Under the pieces are notes generated by a model. That model was not told the DNA's origin and ran no database searches. It saw only the letters and a list, made by a program, of their open reading frames with translations. Of a DNA stretch of 64,000 bases, positions 22,986 through 31,290 are shown piece by piece. How positions within the stretch are numbered: position 1 is the stretch's first letter; each line of letters opens with the position of its first letter. The stretch lies in assembly GCF_900091615.1 (NCBI RefSeq), contig NZ_FMIA01000002.1:3224001-3288000 (forward strand), in the 5' to 3' direction. The stretch is from Micromonospora yangpuensis (GTDB lineage: Bacteria > Actinomycetota > Actinomycetes > Mycobacteriales > Micromonosporaceae). The translations under genes were made by a program, and so were the position numbers.

Positions 22986-25811
22986 TCAGCCCACCACGGA
23001 ACGCAGCGGGATGCCGTCGGACTTCAGGGTGCGGACCAGGTCGCCGAGGAACGGGTGTTCGTCGGAGTGCAGGCCCTGCGGGTTCGGGATGGTCAGGTAC
23101 GCCGATCCGTTGACCTGCGCCACCGTGGCGGTGTCGGTGAACCGTTGCACCACCGCGGTGGTCCGCCCGAGGTCGCCGGCGGCCACCTCGATGGTGATCG
23201 GCCGCCAGCCGCCGCCCTGGTCGTCGGCGACCGGTGCGGCCGCCGCGGCGGCGCGGGCCGGGTCGACGGCGGGGGCGGTCGGGGCGGTACGGGCGGTCGG
23301 GGCGCTGCCGTTCGGGGTGAGCAGCGCGTTGGCCACCAGGTGCAGGCCGTTCTCGTTGTACGCCCGGAACAGCGGGTTGAACGCGAACAGCACCGCCCGG
23401 CCGGCGCCGGTCGGCTCGTCCACAAGCGCCACGGTGCCCTTGAGCGCGTCGGCGTTGACGGTGTACCCGTTGGCCCAGAAGGTGCCGCCGCTCGGGTAGG
23501 TGAGCACGTTGGTGCCGGTGGTGCTCGGGTTGAGGATCGAGTCGTTGTTGTTGAACTCGAAGTCCTCGGCCGGGCGGCCCAGCGAGACCGGGCTGTCGGC
23601 GACGTCCACCCGCAGGTGCGAGCCGATCACCGTGTAGCCGGTCGGCTTCGGCTTCTCGGTGGTGGAGGTCAACCCGGCCGCCCGCGCCATCCGGGTGCCC
23701 TGGTTGCGCAGCCCGAGGTACGTCTTGCCGGAGGCCACCCAGGCCCGCAGGTTGGCCTGGCCGGTGGCGGTCAGCCCGCCGGTGGCGTTGCTGCCGTCCG
23801 GCACGACCAGCACCGTACGCTCGGTGAAGGTGGTGGTGTTGTCGTTGATGTCGGCGGCGGTGACCGGCGTCAGGTCCAGCCCCCACCGCTTGCCGAGCAC
23901 GTAGCGGGCCTCGCCGTGTGAGCCGGAGGTCAGCGAGATGCCGGTGCCCTGGAAGAGCCCGACGTCGGGCAGGCTGATCGGGGTGCCGACCGCGCCGGTG
24001 GTGTACGGGGTCAGGGTCACCCCGAACAGCTTGGCCGACTTGTTCAGCTCCGGGGTGAGCACGCCGGCCGGGAAGCTGGCGGTGCCGGTCTCCAGGTCAC
24101 GGTAGACCTCGATGCCCTGGCCGAGCAGCGAGAAGGTGAACTCGGCCGCGGCGGCGGAGTCCAGCTCGAAGGTGTAGGAGCCCTTCAGCGGTGGCGCGGC
24201 GGTGGTCTTGCCGCCACCCGTGTTGACGATCTTGTCGATCAGGTCGGCGTTGGGCCGGACGTCCGCGCCGGTGTAGACGGCGTTGACGCCCATCAGCAGC
24301 GGGTTGCTCCAGGACGACACGTCGTAGAAGTACGGGAACGGCACGTACGGGTCCTCGCCCATGACGGCCTGGATCCAGTGCTTCTGCGGCTGGTTCATCG
24401 GGATCCAGTAGGAGCCCTCCGGCACGGTCAGGTTGGTCGCGCTGCGCCCGCCGAAGATCCGGGCGGTGGGCAGCCGCAGCGACTTCTTGACCTGGTATAC
24501 CTCGACGTCCATCCGGCGCAGCCGCTCCACCAGCTGTCGCACGTCGGCCAGCTGCCGGTCGGGCAGCAGGAAGTACGACCGGACCTGCTCGGCCGGCACC
24601 GGGAACTGCACGGAGTTGCCCGGCTGGAGCACCTCGTTGGGCTCCAGGGTGCCCGCCCGGCCCTGGGCGATGGCGTCCTTCCACTGCTGGAAGTAGCTGG
24701 TCAGCACCTCCTGCCGGTTGGCGGCGGCCCAGCCCAGCGTCGACCACATGACGTTGAACTGCTGCTGCACCCGGTCCGGCACCGCCGAGGCGCTGCCCTT
24801 CTCCAGGGTCATCCCGGCCGCGCCGAAGCCGGCCGCCGGCACGGTGTCGCCGTACCCCATGAAGAACAGGTCGTACGTGGAGTAGTTGAAGTAGCACTCG
24901 GTGGTGACGGCCCCGCCGCAGGCGCCGTTGTGCCCGAAGCCGGTCTTGTTGGCGTCACCGATCCGGTTGATCCAGTCGACCACCTGCGGGGAGATCTCGT
25001 GATTGATCGGGTCGGCGTTCGGCGGGAAGAAGTACTGCCGGCCGCCCATCTCGTGGGCGTCGATGAAGACCTGCGGCGGGTACTTCCGCATCAGCTCCAG
25101 CTTGCCGTCGGTCTCCTGCTGGGTCCGGGCGAACCAGTCCCGGTTCATGTCGAAGCCGTACTCGTTCTGCCGGCGGCTGGCGTCGTGGCCGTCCGGGTTC
25201 TGCGTCGGCACGACGATGGTGATCAGGTTCTCGTTGCGCTCGGCGACGTCGCAGGAGAGCCCGGCGGCCAGCTCGTACAGGGTCTTCAGGGCGGCGTCGG
25301 TGCCGCTCTTCTCCCCACCGTGGACGTTGGCGGTCACCCAGACGATCGCCGGTCCGCTGGTGGTGATCTCCTTGGCCCGCTGCGCGGTCATCGTCCGGGG
25401 GTCGCGCAGCGCCTTGATGTCCTCGGTGAGCTTGCGCAGGTTGGCCGGGCGGATGTTGGTCTCGTCGGAGACGATCGCGTACGGCAGCGACTGGCCGCGC
25501 ACACTGGTGGCCATGACGCCGGTGCGGACCCGCTTGGAGGCCCCGGCCACCGCGGCGAGGTAGTTGCCGGCCTCCTCGCCTGTGACGACCCGCTGCTGGC
25601 CGACGCCGAGCGGGAAGCCGAGGAACGACTCCGGGCTCGGCACGGAGGCCAGTCGCGCGGACGGGTCGGTGACACAACTCGACGGGTCGGTCGTGGCGTT
25701 CGCCGGGCCGCTCGCCAGCACGGGCGCTGTGCCCGCCAGCAGGATGACCGCGGCGGCGCCCGCCAACCGTCGCGCGGCGGTCCCGCGCGACGGTGACATG
25801 GTTGGTCGCAT
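22986..25811 (-). CDS. Secreted M14-family zinc carboxypeptidase
   Basis: 941 residues from ATG 25811, preceded by GGAAGGGAA. Signal peptide: RGTAARRLAGAAAVILLAGTAPVLA, cleavage near residue 38. The catalytic domain shows the zinc ligands H and E in VHGGEKSG (about 163-166), NPDG (about 204), FDMNRDWF, the third zinc ligand His in IDAHEMGG (about 249) and the general-base Glu in MTLEKGSA (about 333). About 550 further residues hold a probable beta-rich domain and a glutamine-amidotransferase-like segment (LVVPDGSN, LRAWVASGKTYLGLRNQG, VLFAFNPLFRAYNENG). Similar two-part M14 proteins are common in actinobacteria. It probably degrades extracellular peptides or cell-wall material. Confidence 0.88.
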   Translation of the reverse strand: MRPTMSPSRGTAARRLAGAAAVILLAGTAPVLASGPANATTDPSSCVTDPSARLASVPSPESFLGFPLGVGQQRVVTGEEAGNYLAAVAGASKRVRTGVMATSVRGQSLPYAIVSDETNIRPANLRKLTEDIKALRDPRTMTAQRAKEITTSGPAIVWVTANVHGGEKSGTDAALKTLYELAAGLSCDVAERNENLITIVVPTQNPDGHDASRRQNEYGFDMNRDWFARTQQETDGKLELMRKYPPQVFIDAHEMGGRQYFFPPNADPINHEISPQVVDWINRIGDANKTGFGHNGACGGAVTTECYFNYSTYDLFFMGYGDTVPAAGFGAAGMTLEKGSASAVPDRVQQQFNVMWSTLGWAAANRQEVLTSYFQQWKDAIAQGRAGTLEPNEVLQPGNSVQFPVPAEQVRSYFLLPDRQLADVRQLVERLRRMDVEVYQVKKSLRLPTARIFGGRSATNLTVPEGSYWIPMNQPQKHWIQAVMGEDPYVPFPYFYDVSSWSNPLLMGVNAVYTGADVRPNADLIDKIVNTGGGKTTAAPPLKGSYTFELDSAAAAEFTFSLLGQGIEVYRDLETGTASFPAGVLTPELNKSAKLFGVTLTPYTTGAVGTPISLPDVGLFQGTGISLTSGSHGEARYVLGKRWGLDLTPVTAADINDNTTTFTERTVLVVPDGSNATGGLTATGQANLRAWVASGKTYLGLRNQGTRMARAAGLTSTTEKPKPTGYTVIGSHLRVDVADSPVSLGRPAEDFEFNNNDSILNPSTTGTNVLTYPSGGTFWANGYTVNADALKGTVALVDEPTGAGRAVLFAFNPLFRAYNENGLHLVANALLTPNGSAPTARTAPTAPAVDPARAAAAAAPVADDQGGGWRPITIEVAAGDLGRTTAVVQRFTDTATVAQVNGSAYLTIPNPQGLHSDEHPFLGDLVRTLKSDGIPLRSVVG

Positions 25812-25989
25812 CTGATTCCCTTCCGGGATATTGATCAAGACGCCCAGAGGGTATGAGCTGCGGTTTCACAAGGGAAGGGACGTCCGGTACTTCTGCGCCG
25901 TCCAGCCGGGGCCCTCGACCGCAGGTGACCCGTACCGAGCCCGACCGGGCGGTCCGACCTGGCCGGACGGCTCTGGTGCGGCGCGGGGT

Positions 25990-26694
25990 TCAGTCGACGG
26001 CCGGCGACGCGCCCGCCTGACGCGCGGCGGCCAGCTCGGCCCGGCGGACCACCGCGACCAGGCCGGTGCCGGTGGCCAGCAGCAGGCCCGCGACCAGCAA
26101 CGCCACCGCGCCGTTGACGTGCAGGGTCAGCAGCGCGGCGACCAGCGCGCCGAGGCCCATGGTGACGATCGCGGCGAATCGCCGGGCCCAGGACAGGCCG
26201 GTCCCACCGGCGGCGCGGCTGTCGGTGGAGAGGTTCACCATCGTCATCGTGACCACCACCGTGGAGAGGTCCCGGATGCCGATGTGCTTGACCGCGGCGG
26301 CCTGGGCACCGAGCAGCAGGGCCAGCAACCCGGTGGTGACCAGCAGGACCGGCGTGTCCAGGGTGCCCACGGCCAGCCAGAGGCAGGCCAGCACGAGGGT
26401 CACCACGGCCCCGGCGACCAGGACGGCCAGACCGGAGCGGGGCAGCTTCGCCGGCCCCGGCGCACCCCGGGTCAGTCGGGCGGCCAGCACCGCACCGAGC
26501 ATGAAGGCCAGCAGCGCGACCAGGTTGTTGAGCACCGGCAGGCCGGACACCCCGGCCAGGCCGAACCCGATGAACAGCACGTTGCCGGTCATGTTGCCGG
26601 TGAAGACCCGGTCCAGGGCGAGGTAGCTGACGCCGTCGATCGCGCCGGTGGCCATGGTCAACACCAGCAGCGGTACGTCGTAGGTCCTGACCAT
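25990..26694 (-). CDS. YoaK-family membrane protein (DUF1275)
   Basis: 234 residues, almost wholly hydrophobic with about six membrane segments. It has the DUF1275 landmarks ATGAIDGVSYLAL, VFTGNMTGNVLFIG near the N-terminus and LGAQAAAVKHIGIRDLSTVVVTMTMVNLS in the middle. The function of the family is unknown; transport of a small molecule has been suggested. The gene stands alone, 178 bases after the M14 start, with no ribosome site of note. Nothing in the flanking gaps hints at its role. Confidence 0.85.
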   Translation of the reverse strand: MVRTYDVPLLVLTMATGAIDGVSYLALDRVFTGNMTGNVLFIGFGLAGVSGLPVLNNLVALLAFMLGAVLAARLTRGAPGPAKLPRSGLAVLVAGAVVTLVLACLWLAVGTLDTPVLLVTTGLLALLLGAQAAAVKHIGIRDLSTVVVTMTMVNLSTDSRAAGGTGLSWARRFAAIVTMGLGALVAALLTLHVNGAVALLVAGLLLATGTGLVAVVRRAELAAARQAGASPAVD

Positions 26695-26848
26695 GAGCCT
26701 TCCGAAGATCAGCGGTACCGGCCGCGCCCGGCGGCCCGTCCTCCGACGGCCCCTCGGAGAAGGCCCGTGAGCAGGCAGATCGTAACGCGCCGGGGCCCGG
26801 CCTCCACGGGGGAGGCCGGGCCGGGTCGGTGTGCCCGACGCGTCGCGG

Positions 26849-28261
26849 TCAGCTGGTGGGGAAGTTGTCCGGGGTACGGATCCGGTTGCGCATGAAGGCG
26901 CCGCTCTCGGTGAGCACCGACGTGCCGGTGAACGAGCTGCCGTTGCAGGTGCCCGGACGCAGCGCGGCGCTGCCCTCGGCCTTGTCGGAGAAGGTCCAGT
27001 TGGCGTAGCTGATCTTCAGCCGGTCCAGCAGGTCCAGCCAGACGGTGCTGCTGGCCAGGTCGGCCGCGCCGTCGCCGGTGTAGTCGACGGTGCCGAACTC
27101 GGTGACGAACATCGGCAGCCGGGCGGCGGCCCGCTCCAGCTCGGCCCGGTAGTTGTCCCGGTGCGAGGCGGCGTAGAAGTGGAAGGCGTACATCACGTTG
27201 CTGGCGTTGACCGGGTTGTTGATCACCTCGGTGGCGTTGCCGCCCTCGGAGACGCCGAGCGACGACCAGGCGCGGGTGCCGACCACGATCACCGCGTCCG
27301 GGTCGTTGGCGCGGATGACCGGGATGACCTGCTCGGCGTAGTTCTTGATGGTCGACCAGCTGACGCCGTTGGGCTCGTTGGTGATCTCGTAGATCACGTT
27401 GTCCTTGTTGGCGTGCCGGGCCGAGACGGCCCGGAAGAAGGTCTTGGCCCGCTCCAGGTTGAACGTCGGGTCACCGGGGGTCAGGGTGTGGAAGTCGATC
27501 ATCGCGTACATGCCCCGGGCGGTGGCCTTCTCGACCAGGTCGTTGACCCGGGCGGTGAAGCCGGCCGGGTCGGTCTCGTAGCCGTCCTCCTGGACGTACA
27601 TCGCGATCCGGAACAGATCGGAGTTCCAGTCGGTGGCCAGCGCGTCCAGCGCCGGGTCCTGGTAGCACCTGGGGAACCACTGGATGCCGTGGCTGCTCAT
27701 GCCGCGCAGCTGGATCGGCTTGCCGTACTGGTTGCACAGGTTGGCCCCGCACACCCGCAGCTTGCCGTTGATCGCCGCCGGCGTCTGCGCGGTCGGCGGC
27801 GGCGGGGTGGTCGGCGGGGTGGTGGGGCCGGTGGTCGAGCCGGTGCAGGTCACGCCGTTGAGGGTGAACGAGGTCGGGGCCGGGTTGCTGCCGGAGAAGC
27901 TGCCGTTGAAGCCGATGTTCGTGGTGGCGCCGGTGGCCAGGGCGCCGTTGTAGCTCAGGCTGCGCGCGGTGACCGCGGCGCCGGACTGCTCGAAGGTCGC
28001 CGACCAGCCCTGCACGACCCGCTGGCTCGACTGGCCGAAGCTGAAGCCGAGGGTCCAGCCGTTCACCGCGTCGCCGAGGTTCTTGATGCTGACCGAGGCG
28101 GTGAAGCCCCCGTCCCAGCTGTTGGTGGTGTACGTGACGGCGCAGCCGGTGGCGGCCATCGCGTTCGTCGCGGGCAGCAGGGCCGACGCGCCCAGGGTGA
28201 GTGCGCAGACGACACCCGTGGCGAGCAGGCCACGTCGGGACGTCCGGGGGATTCTGGTCAT
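26849..28261 (-). CDS. Secreted cellulase: CBM2 plus GH5 catalytic domain
   Basis: 470 residues. The twin-arginine-like start RIPRTSRRGLLATGVV and cleavage near AMAAT give export. CBM2 (about 38-140) carries cellulose-binding Trp residues (SWDGG, VNGWTLGFSF, VVQGWSATF). A linker rich in TTPP follows, then a GH5 barrel (about 165-465): RGMSSHGIQWF, DLFRIAMYV, acid/base Glu in YEITNEPNG (about 297), nucleophile Glu in MFVTEFGTVD (about 387). Glu and His positions match GH5 endoglucanases. A CebR-type operator and a promoter lie just upstream, so induction by cello-oligosaccharides is likely. The gene is monocistronic. Confidence 0.92.
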   Translation of the reverse strand: MTRIPRTSRRGLLATGVVCALTLGASALLPATNAMAATGCAVTYTTNSWDGGFTASVSIKNLGDAVNGWTLGFSFGQSSQRVVQGWSATFEQSGAAVTARSLSYNGALATGATTNIGFNGSFSGSNPAPTSFTLNGVTCTGSTTGPTTPPTTPPPPTAQTPAAINGKLRVCGANLCNQYGKPIQLRGMSSHGIQWFPRCYQDPALDALATDWNSDLFRIAMYVQEDGYETDPAGFTARVNDLVEKATARGMYAMIDFHTLTPGDPTFNLERAKTFFRAVSARHANKDNVIYEITNEPNGVSWSTIKNYAEQVIPVIRANDPDAVIVVGTRAWSSLGVSEGGNATEVINNPVNASNVMYAFHFYAASHRDNYRAELERAAARLPMFVTEFGTVDYTGDGAADLASSTVWLDLLDRLKISYANWTFSDKAEGSAALRPGTCNGSSFTGTSVLTESGAFMRNRIRTPDNFPTS

Positions 28262-28299
28262 GGTGGGACGGTCTCACTTCCGGTGGGGGACTGCCGGTA

Positions 28300-28313
28300 C
28301 GGGAGCGCTCCCA
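28300..28313. promoter_or_regulatory. CebR-type operator of the GH5 gene
   Basis: CGGGAGCGCTCCCA matches the streptomycete CebR box TGGGAGCGCTCCCA at 13 of 14 positions, with a perfect 12-bp core palindrome. It lies 39 bases before the cellulase ATG and just downstream of the candidate promoter, the place for repression. Confidence 0.85.
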
Positions 28314-28317
28314 GCGC

Positions 28318-28346
28318 AGCTTAGAGTGGACGTAACGAGCACGCAA
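28318..28346 (-). promoter_or_regulatory. Candidate promoter of the GH5 cellulase gene
   Basis: On the minus strand TTGCGT (28341-28346), 17 bases, TAAGCT (28318-28323). The start of transcription would fall at the edge of the CebR-type palindrome. Confidence 0.55.
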
Positions 28347-28429
28347 CATCTGCATGCGTCGAAGTCTTCGCCCCGGAGTGTCGGGCCGGGGCCGACTCGG
28401 CTCGGTGTCGATCGAGGGTGATCGGTCGA

Positions 28430-28443
28430 TGATAGCGCTCACA
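28430..28443. promoter_or_regulatory. LacI-type operator, distal copy upstream of araB
   Basis: TGATAGCGCTCACA; its reverse complement TGTGAGCGCTATCA differs at one base from the proximal operator at 28590-28603. The centres are 160 bases apart, so looping between them is possible. The rest of the 373-base gap 28262-28634 holds the cellulase control sites, an 11-bp direct repeat (28452-28473) and the araB promoter. Confidence 0.7.
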
Positions 28444-28451
28444 CTCAGCGA

Positions 28452-28473
28452 GGTCACGGTTGGGTCACTGTTG
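28452..28473. repeat. 11-bp direct repeat upstream of araB
   Basis: GGTCACGGTTG and GGTCACTGTTG follow each other directly, with a weaker third GTCAGGG start. The 11-base period is one helical turn, which fits tandem binding of an activator on one face of the DNA. Function is unproven. Confidence 0.4.
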
Positions 28474-28575
28474 GTCAGGGTGTCCGCGACGGGTCGTCGC
28501 GCGGCCCGGGGGCGGCAGTAGCATGCCGGCCGCCGTACGCCCCCGACGGGTTTCCCGAATGTTGCGACAGACGTC

Positions 28576-28604
28576 TTGACGGGTTCCTATGTGAGCGCTA
28601 ACAC
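28576..28604 (+). promoter_or_regulatory. araB promoter overlapped by a LacI-type operator
   Basis: TTGACG (28576-28581), 17 bases, TAACAC (28599-28604). The operator TGTGAGCGCTAACA (28590-28603) covers the -10 element, so a bound repressor would exclude RNA polymerase. The ribosome site GGAGG lies 6-8 bases before the araB ATG. Confidence 0.75.
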
Positions 28605-28634
28605 TAGTCCGAACGCGTCAGCGGAGGTTGCAGA

Positions 28635-30332
28635 ATGAGCGTCACGGTGGAGCCCGACGACCGGTACGTCGTCGGCGTCGACTACGGCACGCTGTCCGGC
28701 CGGGCCCTGGTGGTCCGGGTCGCCGACGGCACCGAGGTCGGCACGGCGGTGCACCCGTACCGCAGCGGGGTGATGGACACCCGGCTGGCGGTCGACGGCC
28801 GGCAGTTGCCGGCGGACTGGGCCCTGCAGGACCCGGACGACTACCGGGACGTGCTGCGGCACGCCGTGCCGGCCGCCCTGGCCGACGCCGGCATCGACCC
28901 GGCGCTGGTGGTCGGCGTCGGCATCGACTTCACCGCCTGCACGGTGCTGCCCGCACTGGGCGACGGCACCCCGCTGTGCGAGCTGCCCGACCTGCGCAAC
29001 CGTCCACACGCCTGGGTGAAGCTGTGGAAGCACCACGCCGCCCAGCCGCACGCGGACCGGATCAACGCCCTGGCCCACTCCCGGGGTGAGCCCTGGATCG
29101 GCCGGTACGGCGGCAAGATCTCCGCCGAGTGGCAGTACGCCAAGGGCCTGCAGCTGCTGGAGGAGGACCCGGAGGTCTACGCCCGGGCACAGCGCTGGAT
29201 CGAGGCCGCCGACTGGATCGTCTGGCAGCTCTGCGGCGTCGAGACCCGCAACGTGTGCACCGCCGGCTACAAGGGCATCCGCCAGGACGGACGGTACCCG
29301 TCCCGGGAGTACCTGGCCGAGCTGAACCCCGACTTCGCCGACTTCGTCGACAAGATCGACGGCCCGTTGGCGCAGCTCGGTGACCGGGCCGGCCGGTTGA
29401 CCGCGGAGGCCGCCGGGTGGACCGGGCTGCCCGAGGGGATCGCGGTGGCCGTCGGCAACGTCGACGCCCACGTCACCGCCGCCGCCGCGCAGGCCCTGCC
29501 GCCCGGCCGGATGGTCGCCATCATGGGCACCTCGACCTGCCACGTGGTCAACGGCACCGAGCCGGCCGAGGTCGCCGGGATGTGCGGCGCGGTCGACGGC
29601 GGGATCAGCGCCGGCAGCTGGGGCTACGAGGCCGGGCAGAGCGGCGTCGGGGACATCTTCGGCTGGTTCGTCGAGCACGCCGCCCCGGCCGGGTACGCCT
29701 CCCACGAGGCGCTCACCGCCGCTGCCGCCGCCCAGCCGGTCGGCGCGCACGGGCTGGTGGCCCTGGACTGGTGGAACGGCAACCGGTCGCTGCTGGTCAA
29801 CCACGACCTGAGCGGCGTCATCGTCGGGCTGACCCTGGCCACCCGGCCCCCGGACGTCTACCGTGCGCTGCTGGAGTCCACCGCCTACGGCACCCGCATG
29901 ATCATCGAGGCGTTCGCCGAGGCCGGGGTGCCGGTCGACGAGCTGATCGTCGCCGGTGGACTGACCAGCAACACGCTGCTGATGCAGATCTACGCCGACG
30001 TGACGCGACGTCCACTGGGCATCATCGGCTCGGCGCAGGGGCCGGCGCTCGGCTCGGCCATCCACGCGGCGGTGGCCGCCGGGGCGTACCCGGACGTGCC
30101 GGCCGCCTCGGCGGCGATGGGGCGGGTGGACCGGGACGTCTACCGACCCGACCCCGAGCGGGCCCGGGCCTACGACGAGCTGTACGCCGAGTACCGGCGG
30201 CTGCACGACCACTTCGGCCGGGGCGGCGACGACCTGCTGCTGCGCCTGCGCGCCATCCGCAACGCCGCCCGGCGGGCGGCCGACCACACCCCGGCCGACC
30301 CGGCCGCGACCCCCCTGGAGGTGGTGGCATGA
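28635..30332 (+). CDS. araB: L-ribulokinase
   Basis: 565 residues of the FGGY kinase fold. It phosphorylates L-ribulose to L-ribulose 5-phosphate. Seen: phosphate-1 loop VGVDYGTLSGRALVV near the N-terminus (the TLSGR form is typical of ribulokinases), GVGIDFTACTVLP, the insert KLWKHHAAQPHADRIN specific to AraB, GNVDAHVTAAAA with the catalytic Asp, MGTSTCHVVNG and the adenosine motif VAGGLTSNTLLMQIYADV. Length matches bacterial AraB. It is the first gene of the arabinose operon, directly behind a promoter with a LacI-type operator, and its stop overlaps a micro-ORF (ATGA). Confidence 0.95.
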   Translation: MSVTVEPDDRYVVGVDYGTLSGRALVVRVADGTEVGTAVHPYRSGVMDTRLAVDGRQLPADWALQDPDDYRDVLRHAVPAALADAGIDPALVVGVGIDFTACTVLPALGDGTPLCELPDLRNRPHAWVKLWKHHAAQPHADRINALAHSRGEPWIGRYGGKISAEWQYAKGLQLLEEDPEVYARAQRWIEAADWIVWQLCGVETRNVCTAGYKGIRQDGRYPSREYLAELNPDFADFVDKIDGPLAQLGDRAGRLTAEAAGWTGLPEGIAVAVGNVDAHVTAAAAQALPPGRMVAIMGTSTCHVVNGTEPAEVAGMCGAVDGGISAGSWGYEAGQSGVGDIFGWFVEHAAPAGYASHEALTAAAAAQPVGAHGLVALDWWNGNRSLLVNHDLSGVIVGLTLATRPPDVYRALLESTAYGTRMIIEAFAEAGVPVDELIVAGGLTSNTLLMQIYADVTRRPLGIIGSAQGPALGSAIHAAVAAGAYPDVPAASAAMGRVDRDVYRPDPERARAYDELYAEYRRLHDHFGRGGDDLLLRLRAIRNAARRAADHTPADPAATPLEVVA

Positions 30333-30394
30333 GCGAGCGAATCACCGTCGTCGGCGGCCCGATCGACGCCGAGCGCAGCGAGGTGGTGGCATGA
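30329..30394 (+). CDS. Micro-ORF 1 between araB and araD
   Basis: A 21-codon frame (MSERITVVGGPIDAERSEVVA) starting at an ATG that overlaps the araB stop and ending at a TGA that overlaps the next ATG. A GGAGGTGG (ending about 6 bases upstream, within araB) acts as ribosome site. Its 3' part (GAGCGCAGCGAGGTGG) recreates the ribosome site for the next start. It is plainly related to micro-ORF 2, so this is a tandem duplication of a start-stop cassette. The peptide may have no function of its own; it may serve to carry ribosomes to araD. Translation is inferred. Confidence 0.4.
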   Translation: MSERITVVGGPIDAERSEVVA

Positions 30395-30465
30395 GCGAGT
30401 CTTGCGAGCGAATCGTCGGTGTCGTGGTCCATGGCGACGCCGAGCGCAGCGAGGTGGCGGCATGA
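30391..30465 (+). CDS. Micro-ORF 2 between araB and araD
   Basis: A 24-codon frame (MSESCERIVGVVVHGDAERSEVAA). Its ATG overlaps the stop of micro-ORF 1 and its TGA overlaps the araD ATG (ATGA both times). Compared with micro-ORF 1 it has an extra TCTTGC after MSE and diverged middle codons, but the ends MSE, ERI and DAERSEV are kept in frame. It ends with GCGAGGTGGCGGC before the araD start. The two copies form a chain of coupled stops and starts without any untranslated base. Confidence 0.4.
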   Translation: MSESCERIVGVVVHGDAERSEVAA

Positions 30466-31142
30466 GCGGCGAGGTGGACCGGCTGCGGGAGCAGGTCGCC
30501 GGCCTGCACGCCGAGCTGGTCCGGTACAACCTGGTGGCCTGGACCGCCGGCAACGTCTCGGCCCGGGTCCCCGGGCGGGACCTGATGGTCATCAAGCCCA
30601 GCGGGGTCTCCTACGACGACCTGCGCCCGGACAACATGATCGTCTGCGACCTCGACGGGGTCGTCGTTGACGGCGACCTGTCACCGTCCAGCGACACCGC
30701 CGCGCACGCCTACGTCTACCGGGCGATGCCCGACGTCGGCGGGGTCGTGCACACCCACAGCGGGTACGCCACCGCCTGGGCCGCCTGCGGCGAGGCCATC
30801 CCGTGTCACCTCACCGCCCAGGCCGACGAGTTCGGCGGGGAGATCCCGGTCGGCCCGTTCGCCCTGATCGGCGGGGACGACATCGGCAAGGGCATCGTGG
30901 CCACCCTCGCCGGGCACCGCTCCCCGGCGGTGCTGATGCGCAACCACGGGGTCTTCACCATCGGCCGCGACGCCCGCGCGGCGGTCAAGGCCGCGGTGAT
31001 GTGCGAGGACGTGGCCCGGACCATGTACCTGGCCCGCACCCTGGGCCGGCCCGTGCCGATCGCGGGCGAGGACGTCGACTCCCTCTACGACCGATACCAG
31101 AACGTGTACGGGCAGCCCGGCGCCACGGTCACCGCGACCTGA
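30462..31142 (+). CDS. araD: L-ribulose-5-phosphate 4-epimerase
   Basis: 226 residues, class II aldolase fold. It converts L-ribulose 5-phosphate to D-xylulose 5-phosphate, the last step of the arabinose path. Seen: NLVAWTAGNVSARVPG and IKPSGVSYDDL (phosphate binding), acidic SSDTAAHAYVY, zinc ligands HTHSGYATAW (two His) and the third His in LMRNHGVFTIG, with Tyr near the C-terminus (LYDRYQNVYG). The ATG at 30462 overlaps micro-ORF 2; the frame is open further upstream but homology begins here. Length is as expected for AraD. Confidence 0.93.
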   Translation: MSGEVDRLREQVAGLHAELVRYNLVAWTAGNVSARVPGRDLMVIKPSGVSYDDLRPDNMIVCDLDGVVVDGDLSPSSDTAAHAYVYRAMPDVGGVVHTHSGYATAWAACGEAIPCHLTAQADEFGGEIPVGPFALIGGDDIGKGIVATLAGHRSPAVLMRNHGVFTIGRDARAAVKAAVMCEDVARTMYLARTLGRPVPIAGEDVDSLYDRYQNVYGQPGATVTAT

Positions 31143-31290
31143 GGCCGCCTGCCCCGCGACACCACCAGCCGCACACCGGTCGACGGCACCACCACGCCGT
31201 CGGCGATCCCCACGTGCCCCCGTCGTCCCCCAACGGCGGACCAGGGCCCGACACCCCTCACCACACCACACCTCGGCAAGGAGTATCCAC

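Noticed and set aside
22707..23921. Open frame with repeated RAEPNS peptide across the tandem repeats
   Set aside because: The repeats are read by chance in an open frame that continues antisense to the M14 peptidase; no ribosome site.
31143..31290. Riboswitch in the binding-protein leader
   Set aside because: 148 bases, C-rich and without any conserved stem pattern I can name.
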